Shown here piece after piece: positions 1 to 5,732 of a stretch of DNA of 7,306 nt; position 1 is the first letter of the stretch, and the number at the start of each line of letters is the position of its first letter. The stretch covers positions 1 through 7,306 of the forward strand of contig CAJGCI010000091.1 of NCBI GenBank assembly GCA_904501855.1, given 5' to 3'. This DNA comes from Oscillospiraceae bacterium. Its GTDB lineage: Bacteria > Bacillota > Clostridia > Oscillospirales > Oscillospiraceae. The position numbers and the translations under genes were made by a program. The notes under the pieces were generated by a model that was not told where the DNA came from, did no database searches, and saw only the letters and a list, made by a program, of their open reading frames with translations.

Positions 1-243
1 ACGCCGTTTCTGCCGGTGGCGTCCGACGGAACCTTCCCGGTTTGCAGAGAACTGGAGATGCCATCTCCGCAGGCGGGAAATCTTCTGCAGAAGCTTCAGC
101 AGCGGGGGCTGGTCCGCATCGATCTGGACGTACCCCTGGAGGGCTTTTCCTATGAGGGATATGACGGATATTCTCTCCACGGAAGCATGGCGCTGACGGC
201 GCGGGGACAGGAAGCACTGGATGATATGGAGATACTGGGATGA
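1..243 (+). CDS. 3' end of an unrecognised protein with a winged-helix-like C-terminus (partial)
   Basis: The reading frame is open from the left window edge to a TGA at 241-243, giving 80 visible residues. A GTG at 16 could serve as a start, but no ribosome binding site precedes it, so the gene most likely begins outside the window. The visible part contains a helix-like stretch (PQAGNLLQKLQQRGLVRIDL) followed by a short acidic, tyrosine-rich segment and LTARGQEALDDMEI. That order resembles the recognition helix, wing and last helix of MarR/winged-helix proteins, where 'LT..G..AL' is common. This is an inference from pattern only; I cannot name the family. The stop overlaps the tcdA start as ATGA (240-243), so the two genes are probably co-transcribed and translationally coupled. 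The tcdA ribosome binding site (GGAG, 228-231) lies inside this gene. Confidence 0.6.
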   Translation, partial: TPFLPVASDGTFPVCRELEMPSPQAGNLLQKLQQRGLVRIDLDVPLEGFSYEGYDGYSLHGSMALTARGQEALDDMEILG

Positions 244-968
244 GCAGAGAGCAGTTTACCAGAACAGAACGGTTGCTGGGCGCGGATGCCATGGACAGGC
301 TGGCGGCAAGCCGGGTTGCGGTATTCGGCGTCGGAGGCGTCGGGGGCTATGCTGTGGAGGCACTGGCCCGAAGCGGCGTTGGAACGCTGGATCTCATCGA
401 CAATGATAAAGTCTGTGAATCCAACCTTAATCGTCAGATCATTGCCCTTCACAGTACGCTGGGGCAGTACAAGGTGGATGTGGCAGCACGGCGGGTGAAG
501 GATATCAACCCGGACATCACGGTCAATACCTTTAAACTATTTTATACCCCGGAGACCGCGGGAGAACTGGATTTCCAATGCTATGATTACATCATCGATG
601 CCATCGATACCGTAACGGGAAAGCTTGATCTGGCAGTGAAGGCGCAGGAGTTTCAGGTCCCGGTGATCAGCAGCATGGGCGCCGGAAACAAACTGGATCC
701 GAGTCGGTTCGTGGTCACGGATCTTGCCAAGACTACCATGGATCCTCTTGCAAGGATCATGAGGAAAGAACTGAAAAAGCGGGGGATCCGGCATCTGAAG
801 GTCGTCTATTCCACGGAGAAGCCCATTCCGGTGGAACCCATGGAAACGGAATCGGACCTTCGCCGGGCAACACCGGGAAGCACCGCCTGGGTCCCTGCCG
901 CAGCCGGACTTATACTGGCAGGGGAAGTGATCCGGGATCTTACCGGAGTGACGAATCCCGAGAACTGA
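240..968 (+). CDS. tcdA: tRNA threonylcarbamoyladenosine dehydratase TcdA (CsdL/YgdL, E1-like)
   Basis: This is an E1-like ATP-dependent enzyme that converts t6A at position 37 of ANN-decoding tRNAs to the cyclic form ct6A. It acts in the cytoplasm. The 242-residue product shows the ThiF/MoeB/E1 adenylation fold. The nucleotide-binding loop GVGGVGG is at residues 30-36, DNDKVCESNLNRQ is at 54-66, the G-x2-K (75-78) follows, and DYIIDAIDTVTGK is at 116-128. Family features ISSMGAGNKLDP (143-154) and VVYSTEKP (188-195) are followed by the C-terminal GSTAWVPAAAGLILAGEVIRDL (213-234). These last features distinguish TcdA from ThiF and MoeB, and no Zn-binding CxxC pairs of the MoeB type are seen. 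It is slightly shorter than the E. coli enzyme. The ATG at 240 has GGAG 8 nt upstream and overlaps the preceding stop. A hairpin terminator follows 17 nt after the stop. The csdA/csdE and tsaBCDE partners are not in the window. Confidence 0.93.
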   Translation: MSREQFTRTERLLGADAMDRLAASRVAVFGVGGVGGYAVEALARSGVGTLDLIDNDKVCESNLNRQIIALHSTLGQYKVDVAARRVKDINPDITVNTFKLFYTPETAGELDFQCYDYIIDAIDTVTGKLDLAVKAQEFQVPVISSMGAGNKLDPSRFVVTDLAKTTMDPLARIMRKELKKRGIRHLKVVYSTEKPIPVEPMETESDLRRATPGSTAWVPAAAGLILAGEVIRDLTGVTNPEN

Positions 969-985
969 GAAAAACAGAAAAAAGA

Positions 986-1012
986 ACCGCAGCTGTGACT
1001 TACAGCTGCGGT
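986..1012. terminator. Bidirectional intrinsic terminator between tcdA and the regulator gene
   Basis: A perfect 11-bp inverted repeat (ACCGCAGCTGT at 986-996, ACAGCTGCGGT at 1002-1012) encloses a 5-nt loop. On the plus strand it is followed by ATTGTTTATA, a modest U-tract. On the minus strand the flank reads TCTTTTTTCTGTTTTT, a strong U-rich tail. It lies in the 63-bp gap between convergent stops at 968 and 1032, so it can end both transcripts and is probably stronger for the minus-strand regulator gene. Confidence 0.85.
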
Positions 1013-1031
1013 ATTGTTTATACGGAAAGGA

Positions 1032-2471
1032 TCAGGAAAGCTGTTTCGTATCTTCGATAATCTGTTTGAGTATTTTGAAGCTCTCCTCTGCAGAGTAGAG
1101 ATCCTGCGTATCCAGAGAATCAAAGTAATCCCGAAACGCCTCGATGAAATTCGGCTCCTCGATGATCAGATATTTGGAGAAGGTAGTGCTGAAATAGATT
1201 TCCAGACAGCAGAGGTTTTCTCCCAGAATGATCGATAAGCCGTCGTTATAATTATAGATGTCCCGTCGCAAAAAATGAAAGTCCACACTTTTTGCGATAT
1301 CTTCCAAACGGGAAAGGATCGTGACCCGTTCCTCCGGTGTCAGCGGGAAATAGCTGTCACTTTTATAACGGGGGATCCGGCCGGTCTTGGCAAAATGCTC
1401 CAGCCCCGCGCGGGAACAGATCAACTGCCGGCAATAGGTGGTATAAAGCTGCTGAAAACTTTCCAGATCCTGGGCAAACAGCAGGATCACCGAGTCCGGA
1501 TCGGGAAAATCGGGGAGCAGATGCATTGCGGCAGTCTCCTGATCCACCGAGAGCGGAGGATAGGAGATCATGTGAGTCATTGAATGTGTGAGGGCGTTGG
1601 TAAGCTTCATGGCCTGCAACTTTGCCCGGAAAGAGCCCATGCTCTGTGCTTCATACAGTTTGCGGCAATGCTTCAGCGTCCGGTCGAACTGAGAAGCCAT
1701 GAACGGAAAGATCGTGGGATGATGGACAGCCAGTCCTCCGCAGAGATCTTCCGACAGCCAGAACACGGAGTCGGCGGTAAAACACTGGTACGGATAGAAC
1801 AGTGGGAGCCGGGGGATCACTTCGGAATAAAAGTAATACGGCCGGTAATCGATCATATCTGAGATCAGGGGAAGGGTATCCAGAATCATGTGAAAGTTTT
1901 CCACGGATGCGGCTACGGCACTTTCCGACTGATGTAGCTGGATCAGATGATCGATGCGCACCGGAACCGTTGCGTTATCGGCAGCATTGATCAGGATGTT
2001 CATAAACTCGGTATCCGGGGGCATGAACATGCGGATATGACCGCCTTCCGGTTTGGAGCATTCGGAGACGACTGCGTTGGAAAATGTCTTGATGACATCG
2101 GAGCGGTTGTCCATGGGCTGTGCGAAAATTGGGCGGTCCTCCATCGGGGTGATGATGGGGGTGTATAGATCATTACCAACCTTCGCGGTATGGAAATTTC
2201 GGATGAAATCGTCAATGAACTGACGGCGGGAATACTTCTCATAGCCAATCAGTTCCACCCGGTATGCCAGAAGGAGATCGTCTTCCTCCGCGGGATTAAG
2301 GCACAGGTATGCAGCCATCTGACGAACCAGATCCTCATTGGCCGGGGTCCGCTGTCCGCGCAGGATCCGATACAGGGAGGAACGCTCAAGACCGCAGTAT
2401 TCGGCCATACGGGCTACCGAGACTTTCCGTTCATTGATATATCGGACAAGGAGATCATGAAAGCTTGTCAT
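1032..2471 (-). CDS. XRE-type helix-turn-helix regulator with a long uncharacterised C-terminal region
   Basis: The 479-residue protein begins with an XRE/Cro-like DNA-binding domain (about residues 5-60). The first HTH helix is around VARMAEYCGL (19-28) and the recognition helix is around RSSLYRILRGQRTP (30-43), with ANEDLVRQMAAYLCL after it. The remaining 400 or so residues match no family I can name. They contain a basic patch KYSRRQFIDDFIRNF (79-93) and alternating hydrophobic and aromatic stretches, with no obvious membrane segment, so the protein is probably cytosolic and may sense a ligand or partner. The frame is open up to a GTG at 2507. I chose the ATG at 2471 because AAAGGAG (2483-2489) precedes it and a candidate promoter would start transcription near 2507. 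The gene is monocistronic: it has its own promoter region, and a bidirectional terminator lies beyond the stop. The target is unknown. Autoregulation, or control of the divergent proC, is possible but not shown. Confidence 0.8.
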   Translation of the reverse strand: MTSFHDLLVRYINERKVSVARMAEYCGLERSSLYRILRGQRTPANEDLVRQMAAYLCLNPAEEDDLLLAYRVELIGYEKYSRRQFIDDFIRNFHTAKVGNDLYTPIITPMEDRPIFAQPMDNRSDVIKTFSNAVVSECSKPEGGHIRMFMPPDTEFMNILINAADNATVPVRIDHLIQLHQSESAVAASVENFHMILDTLPLISDMIDYRPYYFYSEVIPRLPLFYPYQCFTADSVFWLSEDLCGGLAVHHPTIFPFMASQFDRTLKHCRKLYEAQSMGSFRAKLQAMKLTNALTHSMTHMISYPPLSVDQETAAMHLLPDFPDPDSVILLFAQDLESFQQLYTTYCRQLICSRAGLEHFAKTGRIPRYKSDSYFPLTPEERVTILSRLEDIAKSVDFHFLRRDIYNYNDGLSIILGENLCCLEIYFSTTFSKYLIIEEPNFIEAFRDYFDSLDTQDLYSAEESFKILKQIIEDTKQLS

Positions 2472-2482
2472 TTGGGGGGATA

Positions 2483-2489
2483 CTCCTTT
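2483..2489 (-). promoter_or_regulatory. Ribosome binding site that fixes the regulator start at 2471
   Basis: The minus strand reads AAAGGAG, followed by an 11-nt spacer and ATG. This is a near-perfect anti-16S match. The longer frame starting with GTG at 2507 would place this sequence inside the coding region and has no comparable site of its own, so the shorter protein is preferred. Confidence 0.7.
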
Positions 2490-2513
2490 CATTAGACACG
2501 TTGTCACTTTAAA

Positions 2514-2542
2514 AGATTACCGAAAAAAAGAAAAAGATGCAA
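2514..2542 (-). promoter_or_regulatory. Candidate sigma-A promoter for the regulator gene
   Basis: On the minus strand TTGCAT (2542-2537) and TAATCT (2519-2514) are separated by exactly 17 bp, and the spacer is rich in T. Each hexamer matches the consensus at only 3 of 6 positions, so the call rests on spacing, position and the A/T-rich setting. The start point would fall near 2507, leaving a leader of about 36 nt before the ATG at 2471. Confidence 0.35.
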
Positions 2543-2627
2543 ACGATTCTCGGGAAACTGGCCGATTCTTAATAAAAATTCATGTTTTTGAAGCATTTTG
2601 AAAGGAAAACCCTCGGTTCGGCGGCAG

Positions 2628-2656
2628 TTGCGGGAACAGAGCGGGCATGATAGAAT
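2628..2656 (+). promoter_or_regulatory. Sigma-A promoter with extended -10 for proC
   Basis: TTGCGG (2628-2633) and TAGAAT (2651-2656) are separated by 17 bp. The -10 box matches TATAAT at 5 of 6 positions and is preceded by TGA, an extended -10 element that compensates for the weaker -35 box. Transcription would start near 2663, about 29 nt before the proC start, which allows space for the GAGG site at 2679-2682. Confidence 0.65.
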
Positions 2657-2691
2657 TGCGGAAAGAAGACTAAGAAACGAGGCGATTCAAG

Positions 2692-3495
2692 TTGAAATAT
2701 GGATTTATCGGACTGGGCAATATGGCATCGGCCATCATAGAAGGAATGGTATCCTCCGGTCGCTTCTCGGATGATCAGATCCTGGGGTTTAACCGCAGTG
2801 AGGGAAAGACCCTGAAACTGAAGGAAAAGGTCGGACTGATCCCCTGCCCCTGCGCAACGGACGCGGCACAGCAGGCGGATGTCATCGTACTGGCTGTGAA
2901 GCCGCAGATGATGGGCGGCGTGATTGAGGAGATCGCCGGCGCTGTGGGGCCGGACAAAAAAGTCATTTCCATTGCAGCCGGACTCCCGACGGCATGGTAT
3001 GAAGAACGGCTTCCCCAGGGCGTTTCCGTCGTCCGTGTCATGCCGAATATCAATGCCAAAGTGAAAGCTGCCGTCACGGCAGTATGCGGCGGAGCATGTG
3101 CCTCGGAAGAAGATGTTCAGACCGCTCTCGGAATCTTTGAGACCATTGGAAAAGCCTATCGCATGGAGGAAAAGATGTTCAGCGGGTTCGGTGCCATCGG
3201 CGGAGCATCCGGAGCCTTTGTATATCTGTACATCGACGCACTGGCGGATGCCGGTGTCCGGGCAGGATTTCCCCGTCCGCTGGCAGTGGAACTTGCCACA
3301 CAGACGGTGCTGGGAAGCGCCAGACTCGTGGAGGAGACCGGGGAACACCCCATTGCACTGATGAATCAGGTCTGCTCGCCGGCGGGCACCACCATCGAAG
3401 GTGTCATGACACTGAAAAAAAGAGGCTTCGAGGCCGCCGTTCAGGACGGGATCGAAGCCATTATCCGAAGAGATCAGGAACTGAGCAAAGGTTAA
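2692..3495 (+). CDS. proC: Pyrroline-5-carboxylate reductase (ProC family)
   Basis: ProC catalyses the last step of proline synthesis, NAD(P)H-dependent reduction of 1-pyrroline-5-carboxylate to proline, in the cytoplasm. The 267-residue product has the usual length. The N-terminal Rossmann motif GLGNMASAI is at residues 7-15, VLAVKPQ at 66-72, SIAAGLP at 93-99 and RVMPN at 115-119. The dimerisation domain contains IDALADAGVRAGFPR (181-195) and LATQTVLGSARL (201-212). The C-terminal substrate signature reads SPAGTTIEGV (229-238), with Thr234 in the position of the conserved catalytic-site threonine. The usual SGSGPAY segment is changed to GGASGAF (170-176), so this may be a divergent ProC or paralogue. 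The start is TTG at 2692, supported by GAGG 9 nt upstream and by the Rossmann fold beginning at residue 3. The stop overlaps that of convergent nth. No other proline gene (proA, proB) is adjacent. Confidence 0.92.
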   Translation: MKYGFIGLGNMASAIIEGMVSSGRFSDDQILGFNRSEGKTLKLKEKVGLIPCPCATDAAQQADVIVLAVKPQMMGGVIEEIAGAVGPDKKVISIAAGLPTAWYEERLPQGVSVVRVMPNINAKVKAAVTAVCGGACASEEDVQTALGIFETIGKAYRMEEKMFSGFGAIGGASGAFVYLYIDALADAGVRAGFPRPLAVELATQTVLGSARLVEETGEHPIALMNQVCSPAGTTIEGVMTLKKRGFEAAVQDGIEAIIRRDQELSKG

Positions 3496-4133
3496 TCGGT
3501 TTTGGAACCGGTGACGCACAGGTCCCGGATGCAGCACTGTTCACACATGGGTTTCTGCGCCTTGCAGACGGCACGGCCGTGAAGGACCATGCGGTGGCAG
3601 AAATCATTGGATTTTTCCGGAGGCAGGATCGTACGGAGCTTCCGTTCGATCTTTTCCGGTTCTTTCATGTTGTCGATGAGACCGATTCGGTTGGTCAGGC
3701 GGATGCAGTGCGTGTCTACTACCGTGGAACCGGGAACATGGAAGATGTCTCCCAGTATGAGATTGGCGGTCTTTCGCCCCACCCCGGGGAGCTTGACCAG
3801 TTCCTCCATGGTACCGGGAACCTTGCCGTTATGCTCTTCCAGCAGGACTTTGGAGCAGGCGACGATATCCCTGGCCTTTCCGTGATAAAAACCGCAGGAG
3901 TGGATATACTGCTCCACTTCGGAGACCTCCGCCTCCGCCAGAGACTGGAGTGAGGGGAAGCGCTCAAACAGTGCCGGAGTCACTTTGTTGACCCGCTCGT
4001 CGGTGCACTGCGCGGAAAGACGGGTGGCAAACAGCAATTCATAGTCTTTATCATACTGCAGAGAACACTCGGCGAGAGGATATTCCTCCTCCAGCCGCGA
4101 AATGATCGCCTGGACCTGCTGTTTTGTTCTCAT
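3492..4133 (-). CDS. nth: Endonuclease III, DNA glycosylase/AP lyase
   Basis: Nth is the base-excision repair glycosylase that removes oxidised pyrimidines and cuts the abasic site by its lyase activity. The 213 residues match the usual length. The helix-hairpin-helix is LPGVGRKTANLIL (115-127), with the catalytic lysine at 121. The catalytic aspartate is in VVDTH at 140. The [4Fe-4S] cluster ligands are intact as C190-x6-C197-x2-C200-x5-C206. The N-terminal LLFATRLSAQCTDERVNKVTPALF (33-56) is also typical. The ATG at 4133 has AGGAG (4143-4147) 9 nt upstream and a good promoter beyond it. The gene converges on proC with stops overlapping in TTAA (3492-3495), so there is no room for a terminator between them. 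It is divergent from rarA, another genome-maintenance gene. Confidence 0.97.
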   Translation of the reverse strand: MRTKQQVQAIISRLEEEYPLAECSLQYDKDYELLFATRLSAQCTDERVNKVTPALFERFPSLQSLAEAEVSEVEQYIHSCGFYHGKARDIVACSKVLLEEHNGKVPGTMEELVKLPGVGRKTANLILGDIFHVPGSTVVDTHCIRLTNRIGLIDNMKEPEKIERKLRTILPPEKSNDFCHRMVLHGRAVCKAQKPMCEQCCIRDLCVTGSKTD

Positions 4134-4146
4134 GATCGCACGCTCC

Positions 4147-4175
4147 TGTACAGTGGAATGGACTCATTGTAACAT
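4147..4175 (+). promoter_or_regulatory. Candidate promoter for rarA, overlapping the nth promoter
   Basis: TGTACA (4147-4152) and TAACAT (4170-4175) are separated by 17 bp and each matches the consensus at 4 of 6 positions. The -10 box shares 4170-4171 with the -10 box of the nth promoter on the other strand. Transcription would start near 4182, about 36 nt before the rarA ATG. This is the best plus-strand candidate in the 84-bp gap, but it is weak. Confidence 0.35.
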
Positions 4176-4194
4176 AGCCCTTCCGCGGATTCAA
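4166..4194 (-). promoter_or_regulatory. Sigma-A promoter for nth
   Basis: On the minus strand TTGAAT (4194-4189) and TACAAT (4171-4166) are 17 bp apart. They match the consensus at 4 and 5 of 6 positions, and TGT directly before the -10 box gives an extended -10. The start point would be near 4159, about 26 nt before the nth ATG, with the AGGAG site in between. Confidence 0.68.
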
Positions 4195-4217
4195 ACAGGA
4201 GCAGCAAAGGAGCCGTT

Positions 4218-5486
4218 ATGTACAAGCCACTGGCAGACGAGATCCGGCCGGATTCCCTGGAGGATGTCGTCGGACAACAGCATATACTGGGTGAAAACGG
4301 GATGCTGCGCCGCATCATTGAAAGCGGGAAAATCCCCAACATGATCTTCTACGGTCCCTCCGGTACCGGAAAGACCACGGTTGCCCGGATCATTGCGGAA
4401 CGGACCAACCGCACACTGCGCAAGCTCAATGCCACGACGGCAGGGCTGTCGGATATCAAGGATATCATTGCGGAGCTGGATACGTTTCTGACACCCGGCG
4501 GAGTTCTGCTGTATCTGGACGAGATCCAGTATTTCAACAAGAAACAGCAGCAGTCACTGCTGGAGTTCATTGAGGATGGCCGCATCACACTGATTGCTTC
4601 TACGACGGAGAATCCGTATTTCTGTGTATTCAACGCCATCCTGAGCCGGTCCACCGTGTTCGAATTCAAGTCCATCCCGCCGAAGGAGATGGAGCCGGCA
4701 GTGAAACGGGCGATCCGAATCGCCGGGGAAAAGAACGGAATGAACATCGAAACGGAAGAGGGCGTCATTTCCTATATTGCCACGTCCTGCGGAGGCGATG
4801 TGAGAAAAGCGCTGAACACCGTGGAGATCCTTTCCAATTCCTGTGTCGGAAAGGACGGCCAGGTCCTCTTCACGCTGGAGGATGTGAAAGCCATCTCCCA
4901 GCGAAGCTCCATGCATTATGACCGGGACGGAGACGAGCATTTCGATACCGTTTCCGCACTGATGAAATCCCTGCGGGGCTCCGATCCTGACGCGGCTCTC
5001 CACTATCTGGCGCGGCTTCTGGAGACCGGAGATCTGATCGGCTGCTGCCGGCGGATCCTTTGTTCGGCCAGCGAGGATATCGGACTGGCCTATCCTCAGG
5101 CAGTGCCCATCGTCAAGGCATGCGTGGATACAGCGCTTCAGCTGGGGCTTCCGGAAGGAAGACTGGCACTGGCGGAAGCGGTGATTCTTCTGGCCACCTC
5201 TCCCAAATCCAATTCCGTAGTTCGAGCCATCGATGCTGCGGTTGGCGATGTGAAACGGGGGAAAGCGGGACCCATTCCGAGAGAACTGCAGAACGTTCAT
5301 GCCGACGGCACCGGATTCGAGAGGGAACAGGGTTACAAGTATCCCCACAGTTATCCCAATCACTGGGTGGAACAGCAGTATCTCCCGGATGCTCTGAATG
5401 GGACCCGTTATTATGAGTACGGGGACAATAAAAATGAGCAGGCGGCAAGAGCGTACTGGGAAAAAATCAAGGGGGAGGAGAACTGA
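4218..5486 (+). CDS. rarA: Replication-associated recombination protein A (RarA/MgsA AAA+ ATPase)
   Basis: RarA is a AAA+ ATPase related to clamp loaders that acts at stalled replication forks and gaps, homologous to yeast Mgs1 and human WRNIP1. The 422 residues are a typical full length. Walker A is GPSGTGKTT (46-54) and Walker B is LLYLDEIQ (97-104). Sensor 1 is ASTTENP (127-133), LSR at 142-144 is the probable arginine finger and GGDVRKALN (192-200) is sensor 2. The C-terminal MgsA region is well conserved: YDRDGDEHFD (234-243), SLRGSDPDAAL (251-261), SASEDIGLA (283-291), LATSPKSN (325-332) and YKYPHSYPN (373-381). The segment after Walker B is DEIQYFNKKQQQ where most bacteria have DEVHRFNK; from memory this is the usual Clostridia form. 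AAAGGAG (4206-4212) precedes the ATG by 5 nt. The stop overlaps the start of the DUF951 gene. Confidence 0.96.
   Translation: MYKPLADEIRPDSLEDVVGQQHILGENGMLRRIIESGKIPNMIFYGPSGTGKTTVARIIAERTNRTLRKLNATTAGLSDIKDIIAELDTFLTPGGVLLYLDEIQYFNKKQQQSLLEFIEDGRITLIASTTENPYFCVFNAILSRSTVFEFKSIPPKEMEPAVKRAIRIAGEKNGMNIETEEGVISYIATSCGGDVRKALNTVEILSNSCVGKDGQVLFTLEDVKAISQRSSMHYDRDGDEHFDTVSALMKSLRGSDPDAALHYLARLLETGDLIGCCRRILCSASEDIGLAYPQAVPIVKACVDTALQLGLPEGRLALAEAVILLATSPKSNSVVRAIDAAVGDVKRGKAGPIPRELQNVHADGTGFEREQGYKYPHSYPNHWVEQQYLPDALNGTRYYEYGDNKNEQAARAYWEKIKGEEN
5471..5480 (+). promoter_or_regulatory. Strong ribosome binding site for the DUF951 gene inside rarA
   Basis: GGGGGAGGAG lies in the last codons of rarA, 5 nt before the ATG at 5486. 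It indicates that the small gene is translated in its own right as well as being coupled to rarA through the TGATG junction. Confidence 0.75.
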
Positions 5487-5677
5487 TGGATGTACAGGTC
5501 GGCGATGTGCTCACCATGAAAAAGCCTCATCCCTGCGGAAGCAACCAGTGGGAGGTCCTGAGGACCGGGGCGGATTTCAAACTGAGGTGCTGCGGTTGCG
5601 GTCATGAAGTCATGGGAGCCCGCAGTAAATTTGAAAAACACATCAAGAAAATCGACGATTCGAACCGAAAAGCATAA
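5486..5677 (+). CDS. DUF951 family small protein, putative metal-binding
   Basis: The 63-residue protein matches the DUF951 pattern common in Firmicutes: VGDVLTMKKPHPCGSNQWEVLR (5-26), then GADFKLRCCGCGHEV (28-42) and RSKFEKHIKKI (46-56). Its function is not established. Cys17, Cys35 or Cys36, Cys38 and His40 could form a zinc site, which is an inference from their spacing. The basic C-terminal tail (KHIKKIDDSNRK) and small size would suit an RNA- or ribosome-associated role, but nothing here shows that. The ATG overlaps the rarA stop by 1 nt (TGATG) and has a strong ribosome binding site, so the two genes form one transcription unit, closed by the terminator 7 nt after the stop. Confidence 0.9.
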   Translation: MDVQVGDVLTMKKPHPCGSNQWEVLRTGADFKLRCCGCGHEVMGARSKFEKHIKKIDDSNRKA

Positions 5678-5684
5678 AAAAGCA

Positions 5685-5712
5685 GGCTGAGATCCGTTAT
5701 CGGATCTCAGCC
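5685..5712. terminator. Bidirectional intrinsic terminator between the rarA unit and the nusG-rplK-rplA unit
   Basis: A perfect 12-bp stem (GGCTGAGATCCG at 5685-5696, CGGATCTCAGCC at 5701-5712) has a TTAT loop. On the plus strand it is followed by TTGCGTTTTGT. On the minus strand it is followed by TGCTTTTTTATGC, a clear U-tract. It sits between the convergent stops at 5677 and 5733 and closes both transcription units. Confidence 0.92.
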
Positions 5713-5732
5713 TTGCGTTTTGTAATGTGAAA

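Noticed and set aside
2523..2535. A-rich run as a U-tract for a terminator or a replication-origin element
   Set aside because: No GC-rich stem is next to it and it fits well as the spacer of the regulator promoter.
3495..3512. Possible hairpin at the proC/nth junction
   Set aside because: The stem is about 5 perfect base pairs plus a wobble, lies in nth coding sequence and has no U-tract on either strand, so it is not called a terminator.
2569..3537. A 322-residue open frame on the minus strand, longer than proC
   Set aside because: It lies fully antisense to proC, whose protein has clear family motifs. The translation is rich in Cys, His and Arg with no recognisable domain, as expected for a shadow frame.
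4554..5363. A 269-residue open frame on the minus strand inside rarA
   Set aside because: It is antisense to strongly conserved RarA sequence and its translation shows no domain and unusual composition.
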